From JAPOXR01 sp964291445 (GTDB lineage Bacteria; Pseudomonadota; Alphaproteobacteria; Rhodobacterales; Rhodobacteraceae): 64,000 nucleotides of DNA. The translations under genes were made by a program, and so were the position numbers. Position 1 is the stretch's first letter, and each line of letters opens with the position of its first letter. The stretch spans positions 558,001 through 622,000 of the forward strand of contig OZ219862.1 in assembly GCA_964291445.2 (NCBI GenBank), read 5' to 3'. This document shows positions 55,627-64,000 of this stretch, piece by piece. The notes beneath the pieces were generated by a model that saw only the letters and a program-made list of their open reading frames with translations, ran no database searches and was not told where the DNA came from.

Positions 55627-57066
55627 CTACGACGAGCGCCCCTCGGCGATGTTCTTGCCGATTTCGTAGCCATGCAAGGCGCTGGGAAAATGCCGGATCG
55701 GCACACCGTCGATGACACTTTCAGCAGTGACCGTCTTCGTCGTGGCCCCCACGGGAATGCCGTTCTCAAGGTTGCGTCTGGCAAATTCAATCAACCCGCG
55801 CAGTTCGCCCGGCTGATCGGTGGCATAGCGATCTGACCACTTGATTTCGTGGGCCCAACTTGGCTTGAGACTCCCCGGGTCGACTCGGACAAGATCGACT
55901 TCCAGTTCCGCCCGCCCCTTCCTCCACCGGGCATAGTGGAGGTTCCTCATCTGGTCGGAGTGGAGCCACTGGGAAAAAATCGCCGTCTCCACCATTGCTC
56001 CCATGACATTATCCCCGTCGGAAATTTTCGCAAACAGCGCCGAGCGCATTGATGGGTTGGTCAGGTAGGCCTTGAAATTGCGCATGCGCCGGAACGTCCT
56101 GCCGGTATCATCAACTCGGCGGACACGAACAATCAGGAAGGCGGCCTCAAGGTAGTCGAGATACCTTGTAATCGTGTTCTTTGCCGCACCCGAGCTTTGC
56201 GCCAGGCCGTCGAGGCTGATCTCCTGCCCCGAGTGATAGGCGATGGTTGTCAAGCACCGGTTCAACTCCGGCGTGTCCTGGATTCCGTAAAGGCTGGGCA
56301 GGTCACGCAGCAGGACTTTGTCGATGATATCGCGGCCAAGGTAGCGTCGCACCTCGGCTTGGATGCGCTCGTTCAGAACGGCTTCCGGGTAGCCGCCAAA
56401 GTTCAGATAGTGGATGAACTCCTCGTTCAACCGGTCGATATCGGGTGTGGCAAACCGCAGGGTCGCTCCCGATGGGGCTGCCTCGACCAGGTCGGATTCC
56501 AGCCCGCGAAAATCCAGGAACTCCGCGAAGGTCAAGGGTGGGAGCAAGAAGTCGGTGAAACGACCCGCACCCGACTCCCGACTTTTCAGCCGCAGCGCCG
56601 CCGCTGAAGACCCCGAGGCGACAAACCTGGTGTTCGGGCACTGATCTGTCAGCACCTTGAGATGCACTTCCCAGTCCTTGAGATGCTGGATTTCGTCAAA
56701 GACGATGATTCGCCGCCTGTGTGGGTCCTGATTTGCAACCTCCTCGAACAAGTCAACCAGGTGCGATAGCGGCATGCCGCTGAAGAGCGGCGTGTCTATG
56801 GAGACGAACATGATGTTCTGGCCGTCAAATCCTTGCGAAATCGCCCGGTTGATCACCTGGCGCAGCATGACAGTTTTGCCCACGCGGCGCGGCCCCATGA
56901 GTATAGTCGAGCGGCGCACTGACCAGTCAAGCGCAAGCGCGGCGAAAGGTGCAAAAAATGCCCGCGTCTTCTCGGTCGGGGCCCGGGACACCCTGTAGTC
57001 AGCATCCCACCACGGGTTGTCCCTGCGCAAACTCTTCAGAATGTCAGCTCTGGATATATCAAGCAT
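55627..57066 (-). CDS. AAA-type ATPase with DUF4143-like domain
   Basis: 479 residues. Walker A GPRRVGKT (residues 58-65), Walker B RIIVFDEIQHLKDWE (about 118-132), sensor-like VASGSSAAAL (about 149-158), then a winged-helix segment (ISLDGLAQSSGAAKNTITRYLDYLE, about 277-301) and the DUF4143 nuclease-like end (EVDLVRV, HEIKWSD). Single-gene ATPases of this kind are widespread in bacterial accessory genome; role unknown. No convincing promoter was found. Confidence 0.9.
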   Translation of the reverse strand: MLDISRADILKSLRRDNPWWDADYRVSRAPTEKTRAFFAPFAALALDWSVRRSTILMGPRRVGKTVMLRQVINRAISQGFDGQNIMFVSIDTPLFSGMPLSHLVDLFEEVANQDPHRRRIIVFDEIQHLKDWEVHLKVLTDQCPNTRFVASGSSAAALRLKSRESGAGRFTDFLLPPLTFAEFLDFRGLESDLVEAAPSGATLRFATPDIDRLNEEFIHYLNFGGYPEAVLNERIQAEVRRYLGRDIIDKVLLRDLPSLYGIQDTPELNRCLTTIAYHSGQEISLDGLAQSSGAAKNTITRYLDYLEAAFLIVRVRRVDDTGRTFRRMRNFKAYLTNPSMRSALFAKISDGDNVMGAMVETAIFSQWLHSDQMRNLHYARWRKGRAELEVDLVRVDPGSLKPSWAHEIKWSDRYATDQPGELRGLIEFARRNLENGIPVGATTKTVTAESVIDGVPIRHFPSALHGYEIGKNIAEGRSS

Positions 57067-57508
57067 GTTTCTTTAGTATCACTTCTCTGATCTTACTGCA
57101 ACATCGGCTTCAAGAGACTGATTTGTATCAGCAATTCTTGTTACGTTTGCCTGAAGATACCCCCTTTCTGGTGTTGCTGACCTCGTGTCCCTGACCATTG
57201 GGCCGGTGCCACGGCGGGACGTGGTGTGGTTGGCGAGGCCTGCCGGGCGACAATCTGGATGAGAATGGCGTGTTTCGCCTGGTTGGTTGATGTCGGCCGT
57301 TCCGGGGTACCGCCAGTTCGCCGGAGATGTGCAGGAGGTTGGGTGGTTTGCCGAAGCTGATTTGGCAGCATCGGATTTGCTCAAATGCCGGTTCGGATTC
57401 TGCATTTGTTATCCGCTTTGGCTGGAGGGGGTGACTCCGATTGCTTGTATCCTTGCTATGGGGGATTGCATTGACTAGGTTTCACCTCGCAGCCCCGATG
57501 GAGCGGAG
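57067..57508. other. Divergent intergenic stretch
   Basis: 442 bases between the ATPase and the aminotransferase operon; the left part is AT-rich and includes a small hairpin (57118-57131, CTGAT-TTGT-ATCAG). No gene is supported. Promoters for both flanking units should lie here. Confidence 0.45.
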
Positions 57509-58912
57509 ATGACCGAGTTTGAATTGCGGAACGACGCGGCACATGAAGCCTGGGAGATGGACCGGCGGCACTGCCTGCATCCGTTTCATGACTTTGCCAG
57601 CTTTGACGATGACGGGGCGCTGATTGTATCCCGCGGGTCCGGTAGCGAGGTGACCGATGCCAGGGGGACGACCTATCTCGACGCCATCGGCGGGCTGTGG
57701 TGCACCAATATCGGCCTGGGCCGCGAGGAAATGGCCGAGGCCATTGCCGACCAGGTCCGGAAACTTGCCTACACCTCGACCTTTACCGACATGACCAATG
57801 AGCCGGCAGCACAATTGTCGGCGAAACTGGCCGAGCTGGCCCCGGGAGATCTGAACCGGGTGCATTTTGCAACCGGCGGTTCGACCGCCGTCGACAGCGC
57901 CTATCGGCTCGTACATTTCTACCAGCAATGCGCCGGCCGGCCGGAGAAGATCCACGTCATCGCCAGGCGACAATCCTATCATGGCTCGACCTTTGCCTCG
58001 ATGTCGATCGGCTACAAGATTGCCGATCGGCAGCAGGGATTCACCTATATCGAGGATACCATCCACCACATCTCGGAGCCGGACATCTACCGGGCACCGG
58101 ACGGGATGGATGAGGCAGAATTCTGCGATTTCCTGGTCAGGGAATTCGAGGAGAAGATTGCCGAAATCGGCGCCGACAAAATTGGCGCCTTCTTTGCCGA
58201 GCCGGTAATGGGTGCCGGGGGGGTGTTGGTTCCGCCGGCAGGCTACCTGCCGCGCATGCGCGAAATATGCCGCCAGCACGACATCCTCTACGTGTCCGAC
58301 GAGGTCGTCACGGCATTTGGCCGCCTCGGCCACTGGTTCGCGTCCGAGGACGTGTTCGGCATCGTGCCCGACATCATCACTACTGCCAAGGGGCTGTCAT
58401 CGGGCTACCTGCCGATCGGGGCAGCGATCTATTCCGACCGCATCCACGAGGTGATTTCGGCAGACAAATCGCGAGTCTATACCAGCGGCTTCACCTATGC
58501 CGGTCACCCGGTCTGCTGCGCCGCCGCCCTCAAGAACATCGAGATCATCGAGAGAGAGTCGATCCTCGATCATTCGCGGGAAGTTGGCAGGTATTTCGGC
58601 GAAAGGCTGGGCGAGTTGGGCGAGCTTCCGATCGTCGGCAACGTGCGCGGCCTGGGGCTGATGCGGTGCGTCGAGAACGTAATGGACAAGGACAGCAAGG
58701 AGATGTTCCCCGATCACATCGGCATTGGAACCCGGATATCGGATGCGGCCGAAAAGCTCGGTGTGCTGGTGCGGCCGATTGGCCGGTTGAACATCATGTC
58801 GCCGCCACTGGTCATCACTCGCGGGGAGATCGACCGGGTGGTCTCCGGCCTCAGCCAGGCCATCGAACAGGTGCATGGCGACCTGATTCGGGAAGGTCAT
58901 GTTTCCGCATAG
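57509..58912 (+). CDS. Class III aminotransferase (omega-amino acid/amine:pyruvate type)
   Basis: 467 residues. PLP enzyme of the fold-type I class III group, transferring an amino group from an amine, omega-amino acid or similar to a keto acid. Visible: DAIGGLWCTNIGLGREEMAEA, FATGGSTAVDSAYRL, YVSDEVVTAFGRLG and the PLP lysine in TTAKGLSSGYLP near residue 293. GGAG five bases ahead of the ATG. First gene of an operon with a Rieske oxygenase and an ABC importer, so it probably works on the imported compound or on a product of the oxygenase. Confidence 0.92.
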   Translation: MTEFELRNDAAHEAWEMDRRHCLHPFHDFASFDDDGALIVSRGSGSEVTDARGTTYLDAIGGLWCTNIGLGREEMAEAIADQVRKLAYTSTFTDMTNEPAAQLSAKLAELAPGDLNRVHFATGGSTAVDSAYRLVHFYQQCAGRPEKIHVIARRQSYHGSTFASMSIGYKIADRQQGFTYIEDTIHHISEPDIYRAPDGMDEAEFCDFLVREFEEKIAEIGADKIGAFFAEPVMGAGGVLVPPAGYLPRMREICRQHDILYVSDEVVTAFGRLGHWFASEDVFGIVPDIITTAKGLSSGYLPIGAAIYSDRIHEVISADKSRVYTSGFTYAGHPVCCAAALKNIEIIERESILDHSREVGRYFGERLGELGELPIVGNVRGLGLMRCVENVMDKDSKEMFPDHIGIGTRISDAAEKLGVLVRPIGRLNIMSPPLVITRGEIDRVVSGLSQAIEQVHGDLIREGHVSA

Positions 58913-58964
58913 CTGCCCCCGACATCATGGCTGAGAGGACGTTCTGCCTTCGGGCCGGGCCGGC

Positions 58965-60194
58965 ATGAGCCCGGCACGGGCGGAGCCTGCCCTCGCCGGG
59001 CCTTTGCAACCTCCACCGGCCGGTTGGGACCGGCGCGGCCTTCCGGGTTGGACATATTTTTCCGAGGAATTGCTGGATCTCGAACGGGACCGGATCTTCC
59101 GGAGCCACTGGCAGTTTGCGTGCCATGTCAATGACGTTGCCGACCCGGGCGATTTCTGCACTTTCGACATTGCCGGTGAACGGGCGCTGATCATCAGGGG
59201 TCATGATGGAGCGCTCAGAACGTTTCACAATCTGTGCCGCCACCGCGGCTCGCGGGTGGTGGCCGAGCAGCGGGGATCCTGCCGGCATTCGCTGGTCTGC
59301 CCCTTTCATGGCTGGACCTACAATCTCGACGGCACCCTGCGCGGGGCGTCGAGGAGCGACACATTCCCGCCTCTTGACGGGCGCAGGTGGGGGCTGAAGC
59401 CGATCGAGATGGAGGTCTGGAACGGGCTGGTCTTCGTTCGGTTCAGGCCCGGCCCGCAATCGCCGGTCCGTGACATCATGAACGGCGTCGAGGCGGAAAT
59501 CGAACCCTACGGTGTGGGCGAGCTCGTTCCCGCCGAGAGTGGCAGCTACGAGGATGAGCTCGGGGTCAACTGGAAATCCGTCCGCGATGTCGACAATGAA
59601 GGCTACCATGTCCGACAGGCCCATCCCGGGCTGCATGATCTCTATGGCGACGGCTATTTCGACGAGCCCTATGCGAACGGGGTGGCGAGGTCGGTCGGGC
59701 CCTTCAACACGGGACCGCCCCGGCTGTGGTCGGTGCAGGCCTACCGGAACATCCTGCCCGACATCACCTGGCTGCCGGAGCCTTATCGCCGGCTCTGGCT
59801 CTATGTTGGCATGTTTCCGAACCTGGTATTCGGCTTCTATCCCGACTGCGTGATATACTACCAGGAAATCCCGCTATCGGCGACGCGGACCATCCAGCGT
59901 GGCGGTGTCTACCGACGGGCCAGCGAATCCCGCCAGCTGCGCCTTGCCCGCTATTTGAGCGGGCGCATCGACCGGGACGCGGTCGAGGAGGACCGGATGC
60001 TGGCAGTTTGGTCATGCGAAGCCGCCAACTCCTCGGCCTATGACGGCATCCTGATGTCGGACCTCGAATACGGAATGCGATCCTTCCATGATCACCTGCG
60101 GATGCTGGTCCCGGCCATCAATGAGCCGGACCAGCCCGCCGCTGGCACATTGCGGGCGGTCAATGACCGGCTGCTGGCAGGGGCGGCGGCATGA
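58965..60194 (+). CDS. Rieske non-heme iron oxygenase, alpha subunit
   Basis: 409 residues. Rieske [2Fe-2S] ligands: C91-x-H93 and C112-x2-H115. Catalytic iron histidines H215 and H220 in NEGYHVRQAH. The residue that bridges the two iron centres between subunits, usually Asp, aligns with E212, as in the carnitine oxygenase CntA. This and the neighbouring amine transporter point to an N-methyl or quaternary amine substrate, for example a betaine. The reductase component is not present. Start at 58965; the ribosome binding site is weak. Confidence 0.9.
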   Translation: MSPARAEPALAGPLQPPPAGWDRRGLPGWTYFSEELLDLERDRIFRSHWQFACHVNDVADPGDFCTFDIAGERALIIRGHDGALRTFHNLCRHRGSRVVAEQRGSCRHSLVCPFHGWTYNLDGTLRGASRSDTFPPLDGRRWGLKPIEMEVWNGLVFVRFRPGPQSPVRDIMNGVEAEIEPYGVGELVPAESGSYEDELGVNWKSVRDVDNEGYHVRQAHPGLHDLYGDGYFDEPYANGVARSVGPFNTGPPRLWSVQAYRNILPDITWLPEPYRRLWLYVGMFPNLVFGFYPDCVIYYQEIPLSATRTIQRGGVYRRASESRQLRLARYLSGRIDRDAVEEDRMLAVWSCEAANSSAYDGILMSDLEYGMRSFHDHLRMLVPAINEPDQPAAGTLRAVNDRLLAGAAA

Positions 60195-61075
60195 CGGGCA
60201 TGACCGCGACCGGCTGGCTGCGAACGCCGGCAGCCAGGGGGATGACGCTGGTCAGCCCGCCCTTCCTCTATGCAATCCTGCTGCTGGCGGTGCCGCTCGC
60301 TGCCGTCGTCGCCTTCAGTTTCTGGACACAGGACTACCTGGATCTGGACCGGACCTTCACCCTGGCCAACTACCAGGAGGCCTGGACGCAGCCGATTTAC
60401 CGGGTGCTGATGATGCGGTCGCTCGCGGTGTCGGGAATCGTCACCGCCTGCACCGTCATCCTGGCCTTCCCGGTCGCCTATTACGTCTCCTTCCACGTGG
60501 CGCCGGGACGCAAGCCGCTGTGGATCTTCCTGATCACCATCCCGTTCTGGACCAGCTACCTCATGCGGATCTTCCTGTGGAAGGTCATCCTCGGCTACAA
60601 TGGCGTGGTCAACGGAACCCTGACCCAGCTCGGCATCATCGAGGAGCCGCTCAGCTTCATTCTCTACAATGTCAACGCCGTGGTCATCACCCTCAGCCAC
60701 GCTTGGGCGCCATTTGCCATTCTCCCGATCTTCGTTGCGCTGGAAAAGGTGGACCGGTCACTGCTGGAAGCGGCGGCCGATCTCGGCGAGGGGGCGGTGC
60801 AGCGCTTCCTGCGGATTACGCTGCCGCTGGCCCTGCCTGGTGTCATCGGCGCCTCGGTGATCGTGTTCATCCCCACCGTCGGCGACTACGTGACACCGCG
60901 GCTGGTCGGAGGACCTGACGGCCTGCTCATCGCCAACATGATCGAGCTGCAGTTCAAGAAAGCCAACAACCCGCCGCTCGGTGCAGCATTGGCAATCTCG
61001 TCGATGTTCATCGTCGGTGTGCTGTCACTGCTGATCGTCCGGCTGACTCGCCGCCATCTCGGGAGGCTGTCGTGA
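60191..61075 (+). CDS. ABC transporter permease, PotB-like
   Basis: 294 residues, six helices. Polyamine/iron-type ABC permease (BPD_transp_1) with the EAA loop around LLEAAADLGEGAVQRFLRITLPLA (about 195-218). The start overlaps the Rieske gene by four bases. Forms the channel with the next permease. Confidence 0.93.
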   Translation: MTGMTATGWLRTPAARGMTLVSPPFLYAILLLAVPLAAVVAFSFWTQDYLDLDRTFTLANYQEAWTQPIYRVLMMRSLAVSGIVTACTVILAFPVAYYVSFHVAPGRKPLWIFLITIPFWTSYLMRIFLWKVILGYNGVVNGTLTQLGIIEEPLSFILYNVNAVVITLSHAWAPFAILPIFVALEKVDRSLLEAAADLGEGAVQRFLRITLPLALPGVIGASVIVFIPTVGDYVTPRLVGGPDGLLIANMIELQFKKANNPPLGAALAISSMFIVGVLSLLIVRLTRRHLGRLS

Positions 61076-61887
61076 TGCGCGCCGGCTCGCGCGGGCTGGC
61101 CCTGTATGTGGGCCTCTACCTGGTGTTCCTCTACGCGCCGGTGGTGCTGCTTCCCATATTCGCCTTCAATGACAGCAGCATCGTTGCCTTTCCGCTGCAG
61201 GGGTTCACCCTCAAATGGTTTGACCTGTTGCGGGACACCGAGGCGCTCCACTCGGCGGCATGGAACAGCATCATCGTGGCCGTGCTGACCGCTTTCATCA
61301 GCACCGCCCTCGGCCTGTGCGCCGCCCGCGCCGCCATCCGCTACCAGTTCGCCGGCAAGCGGGGCATCATGGGCATGATCATGATCCCGCTGGTATTGCC
61401 GGAAATCATTGTCGGCGTCTCGCTCCTCGTGGTCATCCTGCAATCCGGGCTGGAACTGTCGCTGTGGACCATCATCCTCGGCCATGTGCTGATCTGCACC
61501 CCGTTTTGCACGGTCATCCTGTCCACGGCATTCGCCAATCTCGATCTGAGCCTGGAGGAGGCCTCCTTCGACCTTGGCGAGACCCGCTGGTCGACCTTTC
61601 GCCTCATCAGCCTTCCCCTGGTCATTCCGGGAATCATTTCGAGCGCCCTGATCGCGTTCACCATTTCACTCGATGAATTCATCATCGCCTTTTTCCTGGC
61701 AGGCACCGAGGTGACGCTGCCCGTCTATATCTGGAGCCAGCTGCGGTTTCCGGCGAGACTCCCCAGCGTCATGGCTCTCGGCACGCTGCTGTTGCTGGTC
61801 TCGCTGATCCTCTTGGTGACGGCCGAATTTGTCAGGCGCCGCGGGGCAAGGCGGTCCGGCAGCAAAGGCATGGGAGGATTGTTTTGA
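61072..61887 (+). CDS. ABC transporter permease, PotC-like
   Basis: 271 residues, six helices. EAA loop LEEASFDLGETRWSTFRLISLPLVIPG (about 160-186) and FTISLDEFIIAFFLAG, the PotC signature. Four-base overlap with the preceding permease gene; overlaps the ATPase start. Confidence 0.93.
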   Translation: MMRAGSRGLALYVGLYLVFLYAPVVLLPIFAFNDSSIVAFPLQGFTLKWFDLLRDTEALHSAAWNSIIVAVLTAFISTALGLCAARAAIRYQFAGKRGIMGMIMIPLVLPEIIVGVSLLVVILQSGLELSLWTIILGHVLICTPFCTVILSTAFANLDLSLEEASFDLGETRWSTFRLISLPLVIPGIISSALIAFTISLDEFIIAFFLAGTEVTLPVYIWSQLRFPARLPSVMALGTLLLLVSLILLVTAEFVRRRGARRSGSKGMGGLF

Positions 61888-62966
61888 ACACGCCAATCAT
61901 CAGCATCGAGAGCGTCACCAAGACCTTCGGACGGCTCACCGCCCTGGACCGGGTTTCGGTCGACATCATGCAGGGGGAATTCTTCTCGCTGCTCGGACCC
62001 TCCGGCTGCGGCAAGACCACCCTCCTGCGCGCCATTGCCGGGTTCTCGGAGCCGGATGACGGCCGGATCTCGATCGATGGCCTGCCGATGTCGGGGGTCG
62101 AGGCCAACCGCCGGCCAACCAACATGGTGTTCCAGAGCTACGCCATTTTCCCGCACATGACGGTTGCCGAAAATGTCGGCTTCGGCCTGCGGCGACAGCG
62201 CCTCGACAAGGCCGAACAGGGACGGATGGTTACCGAGGCGTTGCAGATGGTGAGCCTGGCCGGCTTCGAGGACCGGGACGCGAAGAACCTGTCGGGCGGC
62301 CAGAAGCAGCGGGTTGCACTGGCGCGGGCACTGATCCTGCGTCCCAAGGTCCTGCTCCTGGACGAGCCACTATCGGCCCTCGACAAGAAGCTGCGCGAGC
62401 AGATGCAGTCGGAGCTGCGGAACTTGCAGCGGGCAGTCGGAATCACCTTTGTCCTGGTGACCCATGACCAGGAAGAGGCGCTGACCATGTCCGATCGAAT
62501 CGCGGTCATGTTCGACGGGCGGATCGTGCAGGTCTCGGCGCCAAGCGACATCTACACCGCGCCGGCCAGCCGGCAGGTCGCCGAATTCCTCGGCAACATG
62601 AATTTCCTGCCGGCAGTGATCGGCACCGGCACCGAAACCGACGTTCCCGTCGATATCAAGGGGCTCGGCAACATCGAATTCCCGCGCGAACAGGCCGGGG
62701 AACACGCCCCCGGAACCACGGTCTCGGCCGGGATTCGGCCAGAAATGCTGACGATCCTGTTCGATGATGGCTGGCAGCATCAGCGGGCGGAGGGCTCGAT
62801 CGCCGACCGGTCCTATTACGGTGACATGACCTATTACGACGTCAGGCTGGCCGATGCCGACATCATCGTCACCATCTCCATGCGCAACACCGCCAACCGG
62901 CCGATCCTGCCGATCGGCACCACCGTTCCCATTGGCTGGGGGATCGACTCGGTGGTCCTGCTCTGA
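61884..62966 (+). CDS. ABC transporter ATP-binding protein, PotA-like
   Basis: 360 residues, TTG start with GGAGG upstream. Walker A GPSGCGKTT (about 38-46), signature LSGGQKQRVALARAL (about 137-151), Walker B VLLLDEPLSALD; the C-terminal TOBE_2 domain (about 280-360) is present. Completes a PotABC importer for a polyamine-like or quaternary amine substrate. The periplasmic binding protein (PotD-like) is missing in this window. Confidence 0.94.
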   Translation: MNTPIISIESVTKTFGRLTALDRVSVDIMQGEFFSLLGPSGCGKTTLLRAIAGFSEPDDGRISIDGLPMSGVEANRRPTNMVFQSYAIFPHMTVAENVGFGLRRQRLDKAEQGRMVTEALQMVSLAGFEDRDAKNLSGGQKQRVALARALILRPKVLLLDEPLSALDKKLREQMQSELRNLQRAVGITFVLVTHDQEEALTMSDRIAVMFDGRIVQVSAPSDIYTAPASRQVAEFLGNMNFLPAVIGTGTETDVPVDIKGLGNIEFPREQAGEHAPGTTVSAGIRPEMLTILFDDGWQHQRAEGSIADRSYYGDMTYYDVRLADADIIVTISMRNTANRPILPIGTTVPIGWGIDSVVLL

Positions 62967-62993
62967 CCGGGCGCGGCCGCCGGCACGACCCGT

Positions 62994-63206
62994 TCAGCCG
63001 CGCTTGCGGAAATGCGGTCGTAATGCCTGGTCCCAGCAATCATACGCCGCCAGCGACATGACCAGCAATGCGATGATCCAGAACGGGAATCCGCCCCAGA
63101 AACCGGCAAACCCGGTGGAGATGCTGTGGGCAAGACCGAGCACGAATCCGGTCACCAACAAGGTCGATGCCATCGCCACGATTACCCTGGTCCACCCTCT
63201 CAACAT
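62994..63206 (-). CDS. Small two-helix membrane protein, unknown
   Basis: 70 residues with helices at about 8-30 and 39-57 and a basic tail (RPHFRKRG). An AAGGAG site lies seven bases ahead of ATG 63206. Unrecognised. It follows the amidase on the same strand, 15 bases downstream of it, so may be co-transcribed with it. Confidence 0.65.
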   Translation of the reverse strand: MLRGWTRVIVAMASTLLVTGFVLGLAHSISTGFAGFWGGFPFWIIALLVMSLAAYDCWDQALRPHFRKRG

Positions 63207-63221
63207 CACCGAACTCCTTTC

Positions 63222-64000
63222 TCAGTCGGCCAGCTTCCGGTCCAACTCGTCGATCAGCCACCTGGCGGTCCGCATCAGCCGGGCATCCTCGTCGCGGCCG
63301 CCGATCAACTGGACGCCGATTGGCAGGTTCGAATTGCCGGTCAGCACCGGAAGCGTCAATGTCGGCAGGCCGCAAAGTGTCCAGGCGGTGCAGAATACCG
63401 GGTCGCCGGTACCACTCTCCTTCGGCGGCGCCTCGCCAGGTGCCGCTGGTGCGATTATCGCATCGAAGTCGCGGAAGAACATCTCGGCATACTCCTCGGC
63501 TGCCGCCTTCCAGTCCAGGGCATGTCCGTAAGCCGTCTCGGAGATGCTGGCAGCACGCTCGACCACGCCCAGAACCTCGTCGCTGACCAGATCCGGGTTT
63601 TGGCAGATCCTCGGACCCAGGCACCTGTTGAATTCGTAGTCCATGATGGTCCCGTGGGTACCGACCAGGGTGTCAAAGCCATCCGGAACCGGGATCCTTT
63701 CGACCTGAACGCCCAACAATTCGATGACCTCCTCGAAGCCCTGGCGGGCATCATCGGCCAGGCGGTCAAAATATTCCGGTTCGAGCCAGGCAAAGGCTGG
63801 CTCGACCGGAACTTCCTGCCGACAGCCATCGAGCATTCGCGGCCTTGGCCACGGCGTTGACTTTCGGTCACGGGAATCATGCCCGCCGATCGCATCGGCC
63901 AGCGCCGCAACATCCTCGAGGCTCCGCCCGAACACGCCGAGTTGGTCCAAATTCGGACAGGTCTCCAGCACGCCATCGGTGGACATCACCCCCCTGGTCG
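63222..64000 (-). CDS. Amidase-signature-family protein (partial, N-terminus off the right edge)
   Basis: The last 259 residues or so of an amidase, related to GatA and plant-type amidases. The visible part begins just after the catalytic-loop region with TRGVMSTDGVLETCPNLDQLGVFGRS and ends with LCGLPTLTLPVLTGNSNLPIGVQLIGG, the usual C-terminal signature. The Ser-cisSer-Lys triad lies in the missing part. Hydrolyses an amide; may belong with the amine operon upstream. Runs through position 64000. Confidence 0.92.
   Translation of the reverse strand, partial: TRGVMSTDGVLETCPNLDQLGVFGRSLEDVAALADAIGGHDSRDRKSTPWPRPRMLDGCRQEVPVEPAFAWLEPEYFDRLADDARQGFEEVIELLGVQVERIPVPDGFDTLVGTHGTIMDYEFNRCLGPRICQNPDLVSDEVLGVVERAASISETAYGHALDWKAAAEEYAEMFFRDFDAIIAPAAPGEAPPKESGTGDPVFCTAWTLCGLPTLTLPVLTGNSNLPIGVQLIGGRDEDARLMRTARWLIDELDRKLAD

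Overview
The window looks like chromosome from a GC-rich alphaproteobacterium. Evidence: a GcrA cell-cycle regulator, the block tldD / ctaC-ctaB-ctaF-ctaG-ctaE-SURF1-thrC-M16 peptidase, a lysC-ptsP pair, DUF1178 and DUF1467 genes, and a nuo operon head at the left edge. High GC leaves many long open frames antisense to real genes, and several genes appear to start with TTG or GTG. I saw no rRNA, tRNA or CRISPR array.

Layout. 1-8.4 kb: nuoA (cut by the edge), an N-formylglutamate amidohydrolase-like enzyme, a secreted alginate-lyase-like protein with a peptidoglycan-binding tail, a STAS protein, an EamA transporter, a rhomboid protease and argD-argF. 8.4-11.5 kb: an AT-richer accessory island with a broken serine recombinase, an intact hipB-hipA pair with a candidate promoter and operator, and an IS256-type transposase remnant. 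11.6-12.1 kb: gcrA. 12.3-24.3 kb: a metabolic locus holding a tctABC tripartite carboxylate transporter, formate-THF ligase, a stand-alone 10-formyl-THF hydrolase-like protein, formyl-CoA transferase, a ThDP enzyme of the oxalyl-CoA decarboxylase / 2-hydroxyacyl-CoA lyase type and a GntR regulator on the minus strand. Divergent from these is a diverged SucC/SucD-like acyl-CoA synthetase pair. Together they suggest uptake and CoA-activation of a small carboxylate (oxalate is the simplest guess) with the C1 unit passing through formyl-CoA, formate and 10-formyl-THF.

24.6-34 kb: a VapBC-like pair whose toxin seems to have lost its start codon, a Nudix hydrolase, DUF1178, lysC and ptsP, an acetyltransferase, an IS5-type remnant, a DUF1640-like protein, a 34-bp perfect palindrome in a gene-poor stretch and an SGNH hydrolase. 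34-38.7 kb: MTA phosphorylase and apt, an acyl-CoA ligase and a GlcD-type FAD oxidase with an apparent N-terminal frameshift.

38.7-47.8 kb: the cytochrome oxidase biogenesis block, transcribed leftward, with tldD divergent. Subunit I (ctaD) is absent from its usual place between ctaC and ctaB. 47.9-54.8 kb: an EamA transporter, a TonB-dependent receptor, topA, methylmalonyl-CoA epimerase and DUF1467. 54.8-57.5 kb: a PIN-domain fragment and a DUF4143-type AAA ATPase, another small accessory patch. 57.5-63 kb: an operon of class III aminotransferase, Rieske oxygenase (Glu in place of the bridging Asp) and a PotABC-like importer lacking its binding protein, probably for catabolism of an amine. 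The window ends in a small membrane protein and a partial amidase.
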